Origin: Pycnopodia helianthoides
Taxonomy: Eukaryota; Echinodermata; Asteroidea; Forcipulatida; Asteriidae
Direction of reading: 5' to 3'
DNA length: 64,000 nucleotides
Assembly: GCA_032158295.1 (NCBI GenBank)
Contig: CM063256.1
Coordinates: 4,512,034-4,576,033, forward strand
Position numbers and translations under genes: made by a program. Below the pieces are notes generated by a model. The model made no database searches. It worked only from the letters and a program-made list of their open reading frames with translations, and was not told where the DNA came from. Positions 23,052 to 32,972 of the stretch are shown here, piece after piece (the first letter of the stretch is position 1; each line of letters opens with the position of its first letter).

Positions 23052-26000
23052 GTACGGCCACAGATGAGGTGTTTTAACCTGGGATCTCGGTTTGTTTGTA
23101 TCATATTCCTTTTAATTTGTAAACAAAGGAAAGAGCGAGGGAAACTGAGGGATTTTGGGATGGATTTATCGGGCTATCAAACTCCATTTTTAGGACAACC
23201 CTTACCTAACTTTCCAGTGTATTTCGTACTCTATTTTGCCCTTAAATTTTAATTAAAACAGTGAACTGAGCTTTTAATTTAGCATAGGGGTAATTTGCTT
23301 CGGAACCGACGATTCTATACAATCTAAGACCATGGAGCTGCTAAGACCTATGCAAGAGTGTTGATAACTGATCTTTTCGCCACCAGAATTTACTGGCCCC
23401 TCTTCCACATAATAATCGGTGACGTAATGGTCCTACTCGTAAATCTAGAGATACGTTTCCTGAGGAGGGTGGGGCTCGGGTGAGGTACAATCGTTTTGGT
23501 GGGGATTGTAGTCAACTGCTGTGGAGGGTCGGGGCTTGAGCAGTGTATAGAAAATTATAATCATGCGAGTTTGTCGGGGCACACTCCCCCTCCGTATAAA
23601 CCACACCCACACCGCACGGTCAACTTTTCTCCGTTTCCCTCCACTCTTACAGGGACTATGATGATGTTGTCCATGTTCTATTGGTCACTCGTCTCTCTCA
23701 TGATATTCGTTGACGCAACGGGGAAGCCAGATTGGATTCATATGTACAAGATACAACCGGATCAAAATATACCAGTGAGTTTCCTTAAACAAATTGTACC
23801 ATGCTGTTGGACTTGAGCCAGTGAACTGGAATTCGAGTTCCTAAAATTTCGACACCTTCCTCAAGATTTAAATTAGCTCATCACATTACTTCTCCGTATA
23901 ACACTCATTTACGAAAAAAAAATGTAGTTTCCGTAAAAATTGCCCAATGTCATCTTGGAAAAGACGATCATAAATTTACGATTCTTCTGACCTTGGTATA
24001 TATGCCTATTTGAAACCTTGCTCGGCATCCTGTTAAGCGTGTGGGACAATGGGGGACTTTTTGGACGCTATAGGTAGCAGCAGACCTACTAAGTGAATTC
24101 CATTGTTCTCGGCAACGCGCGCATGCTAAGAACTACGTAAACAATGCCATTTTACCTGGTATGTCTGCTGCCATCAAGCGTACAAAAGTCTCCTATAGAT
24201 GGTTTGCAATACGCGTCATTGACCGTCATCTTTGATCAAATTGTGCACGCGTGAAGAGCTATCATTGGCTGAGAGTCGTGCGTAGCGCGTACACGCGTGC
24301 ACTTTCCCATTGTTATACATCAAAGATGGCGGTCAATGACGCGTATTGCAATCCATCAATTTTCCATGATTTCAGGTTGATTCGGTCAAACTCAAAAGAG
24401 CCTTCAAGAGAACACTCTTTAACAACACCGTGATCAGCCTACCGTTTTGCTTCTTGACCGAATGGCTGTTCAGACTCCGCGGGTGCAGTGCCTCGACGAC
24501 CCTGCCTGAGTTCCATTCCGTCCTGCTGGAGATATTGGTGTTCATGGCAGTGCAGGAGATTGGGTTTTACTATTCTCACCGGTAAGATGTGAGCCCCATC
24601 TCATAGAGCCGCAGCTTTAGCACACAAAATAGCTGAGCACGACAAAAATTGAGCTATAGCAGAAAAACAAGTCCAGCCAAAATGCCATGCCATAAGTGCC
24701 GTTTGCAACTGGTTTCCCACTTATTTTTGCCTCGCAGAAAATTGTAAAGTGCTATTGTCTGTTTTAAGCTCCTCTATGAAAAAGGTCCGTCGTCAGTGTG
24801 ATGTGAAACGACATATTTATAGTTGAAAAGAAGTCTGAAAATTTGTTATTCGCATTTTCTTTTTAAATTAAGCCGCACTGATTTCCTTTTTTTTAATATT
24901 GGGTGCCCTGTCAAAAGGCAATTGTGCCCGGCACAAATTGAAATTCAACATACTATATGTTATGGAAAATATAAATTGAGAGTTAACCTAACAATTAAAA
25001 GTATTATAGTTGTATGTGTAAATTTTGGTCAAACCAGAAATAGTTGTATTTTATAAAACATTCTGCTTGGATGATTGTTGTCTGTACGTAGGTCATCGAC
25101 AACCAAAGAGCCTTACCGGGCACCCAACACAGTTTTGGCGCTTTAATACATAACAAGTTTTAGACAATATAAAAGTAGGCTTTGAAACTTTGCATGGTGG
25201 GAGTACAATCAAGTGAGGTTTGTGGTGATACCGTGATATATATTTTATGAGAAGTGTGGAAGGACATGGGGTGACAGGGCGCCCTCTTTCCAGCCATATA
25301 ACCATTGACTCAGAAAATAACATTTAACTGCTTTGTTATCGTCGACATCGCGTGTGCGTGCAACATTAAGGTAAAACTAAGCTTACATAAAGTTAACTAT
25401 AAATAAGTACAATTATATTACAATGGATTTGTGTACGTTGAGGCTGTTAAGAGATTTAGAACAATAACATCAGAAATACATGCAATAAAAGTCAAAAGGT
25501 CAACAAATAGTGCCCGCTTATTTACAGAAACATCACACTCAGTGAAAATCAAAGGCATGTAAATATCTAAAAAGGTTAGGGTCGAAACGTCAGGCCACTA
25601 ACTAGTTTTTTTCCTTTCATTTATACCACAGGTCCTTTTGGTTGGTAAGAGGTTTGCAACAGCTTATTCTATTCTCTCATCCTAAAAAGTTATTAAATTT
25701 CTATCACATAAGACAATCTATTTGAATTCTCTTACAGAACTGTTCTCTCTAAAGCTCAAGATGTCATCAACCTGAAAGGTCTGGAAAAACCTAAAAAACC
25801 AAACAACAATGGATACATTCCTTAATGTACTGCCGATTCATAGCGAGACTAAACTCTCCATTCATAACCACGCGATGTCCAATTAAGGTAACAAACTCAA
25901 GAATATTCAGGACGTCGAAAATAAAAAAGACGACTGGGCGTCTTTTGGCAGACCTCGTTACGCACAAAAACTAGAATTTTAGTTCACAATATCACACACT

Positions 26001-28142
26001 TAGTGTAGTTATTCAAACATAAAATGGAAAATTATAATTTTCTCTAAAGTAGCCAACATTACTGAGCATAAAGGCCTTGACATCTAGCTTTCCGGCGTCG
26101 ACATTTAAAGAAATTGCAACGCACAAAGTAAAGGAAATGTTTGTGAATCAGAGCAAAACAATCGGTTAGGCATAGAGAGTTCTGACGGGAAAACATGTCT
26201 AGAAATTACACACTAATTACACAACAAATTATGAACAATAATCCGTAAAACAACTATACATAGAATCCTAAACTCACCAGTATTCTTTTGCTGTCAAGTA
26301 ATCTCAACAAAATGGTTTCCAAAAGTGGAAAAGTATGGCACCCCAATAGCGGTCCGACGAGAACAAACTTTAGAAAAATGACTATCGAAAACTCAGGAAA
26401 ACATGAGAGGGCGCTAGACCAAATATTAGTGTCACGTAGACGGGCAGGGTGGTTCTGAGAAGAACTACTCATAAAAGATTTTTGTACATGGTGTCACCGC
26501 AAATCTCACTTGAAGTTTTAGAAACATAACCGTCAATAGTTTTACAATTAAAGGTAAAATCTGAGTGCGGCATCGCTAACCCCCACCCCTAAATTCGATG
26601 CCGTTGTTTTCAGGTTGCTGCACCATGGATGGTTTTACAAGAACATACACAAGCGTCATCATGAGTACACGTCCCCGTTCGCTGTGTCCAACTTTGACGT
26701 TCATCCATTTGAGCACGTGGTCGGAAACCTAACTCCCATGCTTGCTGGTCCAATCATTGCTCGCTCTCATGTAACCACCATGTGGATGTGGTTTGTCTTT
26801 GGTTTATTCTCGAGCATTTTGGCTCACTGCGGATATCACTTACCCTTCATGCCGTCAAATGAGGCTCACGATTTCCACCATCTCAAGTAAGTTACATGTG
26901 TACCCGTAAACTTGATCTATAAACCCCTTACATATGACGCCAAAAGCCCAAACAGCGCCCTCACTAAGGTCAAAGGAAGACCTGTCATTGGCTGAGAGTT
27001 ATGCACGGCACGTACCCCTGCGCACGTTTCCATTGGTTGACCCCAGCGATGGCGGCCAATGCAAGGGGTCTAATGGCCCAATTCGTCTGACGTCATTACC
27101 CATGATAAATCTTGGTTGCACTATTTTGAGAGAGTGATTCTGTGTGTTTTATTGTGAAGTCTGCATTTATAGGGTACGCGCGTGTTGAGAAGAGCACAAT
27201 CTTTACACGCAATGACTCCGATCCCATTGAAGGTGTATTATCCTGTTTGTTAGTGTGAAGTAATTCCACTGTAAGCCACGCCCATTTCTCACTAATAGTA
27301 GGAAAAGAAAAGTGTAGGGACGTACGTTCTTCACAAACCAATTTCTTCCCGAGAATTAAAAGTTTCTTTCCTAAGAAATTTAAACGATCAAATTGGTAAT
27401 TTGGTCGTATCTACACACAAGCGTATAACATGCTTTGAAGCCGGAAGTAGCGAAAGCTTTGGGCTTGCAGCAGATAACGCAAGTGTGTGACTCTTAATGA
27501 CCCCAACTGGAGGGCTCAGTTTCGAAGAGTTGTTTTAGTAGACAACAGTCGCTGGGCAGCAAAAAATAAAAATGGAGAATCAGTTACAATAATATGAATG
27601 ACGTGGCATTAACCTCTTTCTGATACGTGAAAGATACGTTAATGACAATCGTTCAAGGTAGTTTTGAGCATGTGCACATCTTCCAGGAGAGCACTTGTAA
27701 ATCTGCTGCCACCTAGCGTTCCAAAGTCTCCCATTGGTATCGATTAGATGTGTCATAAAAGACGCTGAGTTTATGAGTTTACAAATCATAGACAAGCCTT
27801 GCCTGTTGTAAACATGACCACCAAATATTACGTGTGACTGTGTATCCCCGCAAAGTATCCCACTTCATGGAGTTGCTCTGAGCACAATTCCCCGAAAAAC
27901 TAATTCTTACTAGCAAAAATACCCTTTTTATGTTTTGTGTGTGTTTTTACCTATTATTTTACCGATGTCACTGTTTTACTTGACTTAGGTTTGTCAACAA
28001 CTTCGGTGTATGGGGAATTCTCGATCGCCTCCACGGGACAGACGCTCTGTTTCGACAATCTAAGCAGTTTCAGAATCATCATATCCTAATGGGATTTACA
28101 CCTGCTCACGAATTGGCCAAGAATACTAAGGACGTAAATTGA
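22865..28142 (+). CDS. FAXDC2-like membrane fatty acid/sterol hydroxylase, complete coding sequence
   Basis: A 313-residue protein from five coding exons: 22865-23051 (exon begins at 22847), 23653-23774, 24376-24581, 26614-26886 and 27989-28142. All borders are GT-AG and all phases agree. It belongs to the fatty acid hydroxylase superfamily, di-iron membrane enzymes that include C4-methylsterol oxidase and cholesterol 25-hydroxylase. Sequence blocks match human FAXDC2 as I recall it: VDSVKLKRAFKRTLFN, FYYSHRLLHH, HCGYHLPF, HDFHHLK and LDRLHGTDALFRQ. The three histidine boxes are present: H171-x3-HH, H184-x2-HH and H257-x2-HH. Residues about 8-24 and 56-85 look membrane-spanning. An upstream non-coding exon must exist, because the ATG lies 18 bases after an acceptor. 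A poly(A) signal sits 64 bases after the stop. The substrate is not shown by the sequence. Confidence 0.92.
23653..23774 (+). CDS. FAXDC2-like exon B
   Basis: Acceptor CACTCTTACAG and donor CCA|GTGAGT. It encodes GTMMMLSMFYWSLVSLMIFV, then DATGKPDWIHMYKIQPDQNIP: a membrane segment followed by a short conserved loop. It leaves phase 0. Confidence 0.87.
24198..24357. mobile_element. Palindromic MITE just upstream of FAXDC2-like exon C
   Basis: Arms of about 39 bp: GATGGTTTGCAATACGCGTC on the left and GACGCGTATTGCAATCCATC on the right, continuing through CATTGACCG(T/C)CATCTTTGAT. A related, more decayed sequence lies at about 26985-27100 (CATTGGCTGAGAGTxxTGC). Confidence 0.75.
24376..24581 (+). 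CDS. FAXDC2-like exon C (first histidine box)
   Basis: Acceptor GATTTCAG and donor CG|GTAAGA. It encodes VDSVKLKRAFKRTLFNNTVI through VQEIGFYYSHR. The last His starts the HRLLHH box completed by exon D. MITEs end 19-20 bp before the exon and begin about 8 bp after its donor. Confidence 0.9.
24590..24786. mobile_element. MITE starting inside the exon C splice-donor region
   Basis: Left end GAGCCCCATCTCATAGAGCC pairs with right end AAGCTCCTCTATGAAAAAGG. It is related to the 8169-8340 element by its CATAGAGC ends. It starts about eight bases into the intron. Confidence 0.6.
24830..26600. other. FAXDC2-like intron 3, little recognisable content
   Basis: No additional exon is supported. A fragment of the Penelope-like tail (GGTCGAAACGTCAGG near 25581, CATGGTGTCACCGCAA near 26488) and a small hairpin AAAAGACG/CGTCTTTT near 25927-25946 are visible. 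Confidence 0.45.
26614..26886 (+). CDS. FAXDC2-like exon D (core catalytic exon)
   Basis: Acceptor TTGTTTTCAG and donor AA|GTAAGT. It contains LLHHGWFYKNIHKRHHEY and HCGYHLPF...HDFHHL, so it supplies most iron ligands. It is the most conserved part of the gene and is intact. Confidence 0.93.
27989..28142 (+). CDS. FAXDC2-like exon E (C-terminus)
   Basis: Acceptor TTGACTTAG. It encodes FVNNFGVWGILDRLHGTDAL, then FRQSKQFQNHHILMGFTP, ending KDVN and TGA. The LHGTD motif is standard at this position in FAXDC2 proteins. Confidence 0.92.
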
Positions 28143-28205
28143 AGGGAAAAAAAGAAAGAAAAAATACAAACAAAATTAAAACCACGAGAAATTGTTACAT
28201 TCAAT

Positions 28206-28211
28206 AATAAA
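28206..28211 (+). promoter_or_regulatory. Poly(A) signal of the FAXDC2-like gene
   Basis: AATAAA 64 bases after the TGA, in an A-rich 3' UTR. It is the first canonical hexamer after the stop. Confidence 0.6.
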
Positions 28212-28975
28212 TATTGTTGTATAACTTGATATGATAACTTTTAGGCCTAACCGGCAATCTTGAGAGCTAACCTTTAGTCAATTTGCATTTTAGTCACGCA
28301 TGCGTGGTATGTGTTTCACCCAAACGTCGAATCTTGTTAGCCATGGCATGCAACGAGGCGACCACGTGACGGGCAGATGAAACGTTCATGTCTTTTATTT
28401 TTCTATAGTGCAAGAATGATTACCTTACTGATTGGTATATTGGCAAAAAACCTATCGTTAAATATCGTACAAACATTTACAAATCTTTCTCCGTCATGTA
28501 ACATAACCGCCATCTTGAAACTGACGTCATTTCACGAGTAGACAAGAGAAACAGTGCTACGGTGTGGCAGGAGATTCTGTCCGCCCAGAGGTTCTGTCCC
28601 CCATACAACGAACTGTGTACACACTTCTCCTGATAGCGCCCTCTTTTGAATCAACCTCCTCCAGCCCATGTTAATTTCCCATGTGGGGATAGAAACTCCG
28701 GGGGACAGATTTCCCTATGATACCTGATCGAGTAGGACTAGCTAGTCAAACCACGCCGCGTTCGAGTGACGAATAAATCGACTATGGCTAAGTCTTGTCA
28801 AGTCTGGTCACCCACTGGATCTTGCGCAATGCTGACTTTGTCCTAATGCCGGATTTTTGCATTCAGTTGTCCTTACCATATGCAAGTCAAGAACAGTAAT
28901 CGTCTTGTCCTGTTTTGAGTTTTAACACTAAACTTTTCAAAAGTCATTTTTTGTAAACAACTCTTGCATACAGCC

Positions 28976-29015
28976 TTGATGGGCTTGGTATAAACTGAGA
29001 CCATAGACCAAGCCC
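28976..29015. repeat. Inverted repeat GATGGGCTTGGT
   Basis: GATGGGCTTGGT and ACCAAGCCCATC are exact reverse complements around a loop of about 16 bases. Function unknown. Confidence 0.6.
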
Positions 29016-29202
29016 ATCCAGATCATTGTAAGTATGGCATTACGTTTGCGTTCGGGTTGGGCGCTGTTGGGCGCTTTTGGGCTATAAGAAGCGTTTGATG
29101 TATGATGAGCACGGTCGGAAAGATGTTTAAAAAGTAGAACATAATGATCCACACAAACGTGCCTTAGAAATGCTTCGCTTTTGTTAACTTTCGCGAAACA
29201 AA

Positions 29203-29242
29203 ACGCTCCGCCATTTATGATTTTGACTCCCATAAATGGCGG
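29203..29242. repeat. Inverted repeat TCCGCCATTTATG
   Basis: TCCGCCATTTATG and CATAAATGGCGGA flank a 13-base loop. It resembles the TIR core of CGCCATTTA-type MITEs, but no longer element was delimited. Confidence 0.55.
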
Positions 29243-29715
29243 ACAAATTCTATTAGTCTTATTTCCAGTCGCAGCTGTTGAACTACGACTGAGCAATTAT
29301 TTTATTTAAAATGTTACGATTACCATCTGTTAATTGTATTCCAATAAATATCCAGTTAATAAATGAATGAAAAAAGAAAGAAAAAACATACGTTAAATAA
29401 TTAAGTAGCAAGTCCCCACGTCTCGGTCCGTCCGGGCGTCCAGGGACGTACCAGCAGCAGCAAAGCCCCGCGGCCATTTATACCACCCATTGACCTCCCC
29501 CTGCATGTTGCAGTACAGTAGACGACGCGAAGAGGGTTCTCGTACAATGTATGATTTTAGCGGGGCCAACCTAGTAACACCGATGCTTTGTGTGGTGTAA
29601 GAAGGTCTGGTACCCGTTACTGTTATTGCATCTTGATTAGTGTAGTCGCGTGCTTTCTTGCACTGGGCCTTTACAGGCAAAAAAACGAGATTCTTTACAC
29701 TACAAATTGACAAAA

Positions 29716-29916
29716 ATGGACGTGTCATCTCCTACATGGGCAGCTAGAGGACGTCCTCGTAAAACATCATCTGCTCAGAAGCGTAAGATGTTGGCCGATA
29801 AAATTATTGCCCATTACACCGACGATCGTATTGACGGCTTGAAAAACGTATATATTTCGCGGGAAATGTCTCGGGGGTCAGAGGTCAATTTTTTTTTTTT
29901 AATTACCATTCACTAA
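29716..29916 (+). CDS. Possible first exon with AT-hook-like motif (unrecognised)
   Basis: ATG in good context (AAAAATGG), then MDVSSPTWAARGRPRKTSSA and QKRKMLADKIIAHYTDDRID. RGRPRK is an AT-hook core, and codon use looks gene-like and CpG-richer than the surroundings. After about 58 residues the frame enters a poly-T run and stops. No strong GT donor is visible, the closest being GAG|GTCAAT. It could be a genuine 5' exon, a pseudogene or part of a transposon. No function is assigned. Confidence 0.3.
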   Translation: MDVSSPTWAARGRPRKTSSAQKRKMLADKIIAHYTDDRIDGLKNVYISREMSRGSEVNFFFLITIH

Positions 29917-30959
29917 TTATAAAACATTAAAGGTGTTTTATTGCAAGAACAACTCTTAATAAGTATAAGGAACACCTCCAAACAGTAAAATTTCATGAGA
30001 TTTGAAGGCAACGTGTTCCTTTAAAGAGCGGCTCTAAGGTGCTCTGAAATATCTAGTTGTGATATTTTTTCCATCAGATGGAGTCCAGATGAAATAGAAA
30101 ACAATTGCTTTGAGTCCATTTCCTCGCAATTAAACAGTGTAAAAATGTATTTTTTCCGAAACACTCCCGGCCAAAATAAAACTCCCGGGGAAAAACAAAC
30201 CGCGAGGTCAAACAAACCACGTGACAAATGACTCGTTACATCATCGGTAGCTAGTTGATTTGGACTTGCCTATAATGTATGTACGGAGCTAACACAAAAC
30301 AACCAAACTTCACAACTTACAACCAACACGGCCCGACTCTCTAAAAGACGATCCAACAGGCACATAATCAGCAAACCAACTTGAACAGATTTGTGATTTG
30401 GGGATTTTATTTCTTTTAGAGGCAAGACGATTCCACAGCTCGGCTTAATTTTTAGTATCTACACGTCAATTACGTTGTACTACTCAACATACATGTACAG
30501 TACATGCACACGACAGTGCACTACACGGTGCTAAGCCTGTTCCAGTTACTAACGGTTACACGGTTTCCTGACCGATCGTCTTGTTACATGTTTACAATTT
30601 TATGGTTCTGATAACCGTCGAAAGATTCACTCGAAGTAGGTGCCGCGAAACGCAGACCACATTGCGATCATGGTGTACACACCGCACAATCCGTGCGACA
30701 CACAAGCGGTCAAAATGCGATAAAAAACACGGGAGTAAACGCCCGTTATTGGTGATAGTATACGAAACCAGTTACAAACGCCTTGACCAAAGACTTAACG
30801 TATCTGCACATGCTCGGGAAAAACGGTTATTCCCCCGAAATTGCAATAATCACTGTCGCTGATGCGTGCGCTAAAACCATATACAAAACTGTCATCACTG
30901 GTCCGCACGCACACGGTCAGCGGAGCACAGTTCCTTTGAAATGTTAGCTTGTAATTTAC

Positions 30960-31091
30960 AAAAAAAACTACACAACGTGTAGGCTTCGTTTTACCTTCTT
31001 GGTTATTATTATATCTAGCAGGAATTTCAATTTGTCAAGTATATAAAGATAGTCTGCAAAAAAACCTACACAACGTGTAGGCTTCGTTTTA
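30960..31091 (+). repeat. Relic of the lectin 5' exon between 33-bp direct repeats
   Basis: The segment 30993-31058 starts CCTTCTTGGTTATTATTATA, continues TCAATTTGTCAAGTA, and ends GATAGTCTGCA. It follows lectin gene 1 at 32622-32680 almost base for base. Nearly identical 33-base repeats (core ACACAACGTGTAGGCTTCG) lie on both sides at 30960-30992 and 31059-31091. The lectin reading frame itself is absent. Confidence 0.7.
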
Positions 31092-31575
31092 CAAAAATGT
31101 CACAATTTAGGATACCCTGGATTGACAGAAAGATTATTTTACTGTATAATGTATGATTTGTTTTTCTTCTTGATTTTGTTTTGTTTTTCAATCAAAGAGA
31201 CGTTTAGGTGTGTGTGTGTTAAATGCTGGCCATGTGTTTTTAGCCATCGATGTCATCAAGGGGTCAATAAATCAACATTTATCATAGATAAGCAGTTTTT
31301 GACTTTCGGCTGAAAAAGCCGCGCGGGGAGGTGCATTTTTGTCTTCAATTATTTTCTTTTAATACACATTTTAAGTGTACAATACTTATTAACCTGTATC
31401 TACGATTTTTATCTACTCGACCATAAAAAGGTATAAATAAAATATTAAGAGCATCTTAGAGCAACTCTTTCAAAAGAGTGCAAGCACAAACGCCCATGTA
31501 TATTTATTTATTGCGTGTGTGTCCACCCGTGGGGACAGACTATTGAATTTTTCCTTTCAGTTTTTGCCTGCTTTC

Positions 31576-31700
31576 TCCTGAAGACGAGCAGAGTATACTG
31601 TTCGAAACGTCGAGACCAAACCGGCTCTTCTCAGAGCCAACACTCAAACAAAAGAGATTTACACATGGTTGTACCCGCAATTTTACTATTATTTATTTAT
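31576..31700 (+). mobile_element. Penelope-like terminal hairpin motif, copy 3
   Basis: CTGAAGACGAGCAGAGTATA, then CTGTTCGAAACGTCGAGACC, then ACCGGCTCTTCTCAGAGCC and ACACATGGTTGTACCCGCAA. The stem CGAGCAG/CTGTTCG has one G-T pair. The tail (ACCGGCTCTC...AGAGCCA, CATGGTGTATCCG) recurs at 37.6, 46.4 and 63.2 kb. Confidence 0.5.
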
Positions 31701-31964
31701 AGTTTTTCCTATGCTTCCGAACTAGCGGCTGCAACTGTGGCTTTGGCTATTGCTAACAGTGTTGCTAAGGGCAGCACATGCTTTAACTCACGTTGAAGTG
31801 GTGATTAAGCCAAAGCCGTAGCCACCAGTTTGGACACGCCTTTAGTAAATTTGCTTGTGTTTTATCTCACGGGCAGGATTCCCGGGGTTGTATCTGTGGA
31901 GAGAAAACAAACATACATAGTTCAAACTACTTTGCCGCGAAACACAATCAGAAAGGATCAGAAA

Positions 31965-32335
31965 GCGCCAAATATTTGACGATTTGACCTTTTGACCATT
32001 TGACCATTCGACTATTTGACCATTTGACCAAATTATCAAAAGGTCAAATGGTCAAATGGTCAAATGGTTAAATGGTCAAACCCTATTTGAATATTTGACT
32101 CATCGGCCTTTGAACAGTTGACCATTTGACAATTTCACTATTAATGACCATTTGACCATTTGAACAGTTGACCATTTTGACCATTTTACCATTAGACGAT
32201 TTGACCATTTGACAATTTGACTATTTGACCATTTGACCAGAATGATCATAATGGTCAAATTATCAATGGTCAAATGATGAAATGGTCAAATGGTCAAATA
32301 GTCGACCATTTGACCATTTTGACCGTTTAACCTTT
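31965..32335. repeat. Palindromic TTTGACCA minisatellite
   Basis: Irregular 8-11 bp units based on CCATTTGA are arranged as two inverted pairs. At about 31975-32030 the units read TTTGACCA, and at 32038-32080 they read TGGTCAAA. At about 32105-32240 and 32248-32303 the switch happens again. Both switches occur at short AT-rich centres. The block lies just upstream of lectin gene 1. Confidence 0.85.
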
Positions 32336-32504
32336 ATTTTACGTCCGTGGTAGTACGCCACATATTTTGCTGATGCTTTATCGTTGAGTTCGCATTGTGT
32401 TGCTACTTCGCGGGAACCAGTGCTGTGTATTGAGCGAGTTGAGACAACCTGCGATTAGAGGCCATATTTGTACAAACACCGCATGTGCAACAGGGTGCCA
32501 ATCT

Positions 32505-32683
32505 GAGGATAGAACTTAATGGAGAACTCCGCGTTGCGCTGTTTCTTGTTGTGACTGGATGATCTGTGTTTTTATTGGTAATAGAATGATCTCGGCACAG
32601 TAGCGTTCTTTGAAGGTTGTACCTTCTTGGTTATTTGTATATCTAGCAGCAGTTTCAATTTGTCAAGTAAGATAGACTGCAAA
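32505..32683 (+). promoter_or_regulatory. Conserved 5' flank and 5' UTR of lectin gene 1
   Basis: GAACTCCGCGTTGCGCTGTT, TTCTTGTTGTGACT and GATCTGTGTTTTT are repeated at 52072-52125 upstream of gene 3. GGTTGTACCTTCTTGGTTAT is repeated upstream of genes 2 and 3. Conservation among paralogs suggests promoter or 5' UTR. No TATA box or transcription start is proven. Confidence 0.55.
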
Positions 32684-32972
32684 ATGTTGGCGATCAACCT
32701 GCTGGGTGTTGTTGGTATATTTATGATGGCAAACTACGCTGCCGTAAATGGGCGGTGTATGAAGAAGACCCCGCCATGCCCTCCTACTTGGAGCCAGTGG
32801 CATGACAGATGCTACAAGATGCATGATGCCAAAGTTACATGGGAAGAGGGCAAGCAGAAATGTATTGCGTTTGGCGCTGAGATGGTGGTCCCCCAATCTG
32901 AAGAAGAATTACAACACCTTTTCAGCAGTTTCGGCTCGTTCTGGATTGGTTGCAACGACAATCAAGTTGAAG
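32684..32972 (+). CDS. Lectin gene 1 exon 1
   Basis: Signal peptide and N-terminal half of the CRD, ending NDNQVEG across the splice. Compared with genes 2 and 3 it lacks the cysteine pair before the FWIGC segment (here SSFGSFW) and has AFGAEMVVPQ where the others have GGKIVVPE. Confidence 0.88.

Noticed and set aside
31965..32335. Spaced repeats resembling a CRISPR array
   Set aside because: Units are 8-11 bp, degenerate and of both orientations, with no unique spacers of constant length, in eukaryotic DNA.
32627..32683. N-terminal extension of lectin 1 upstream of 32684
   Set aside because: The upstream stretch has no ATG and the extension is not conserved as protein in gene 3.
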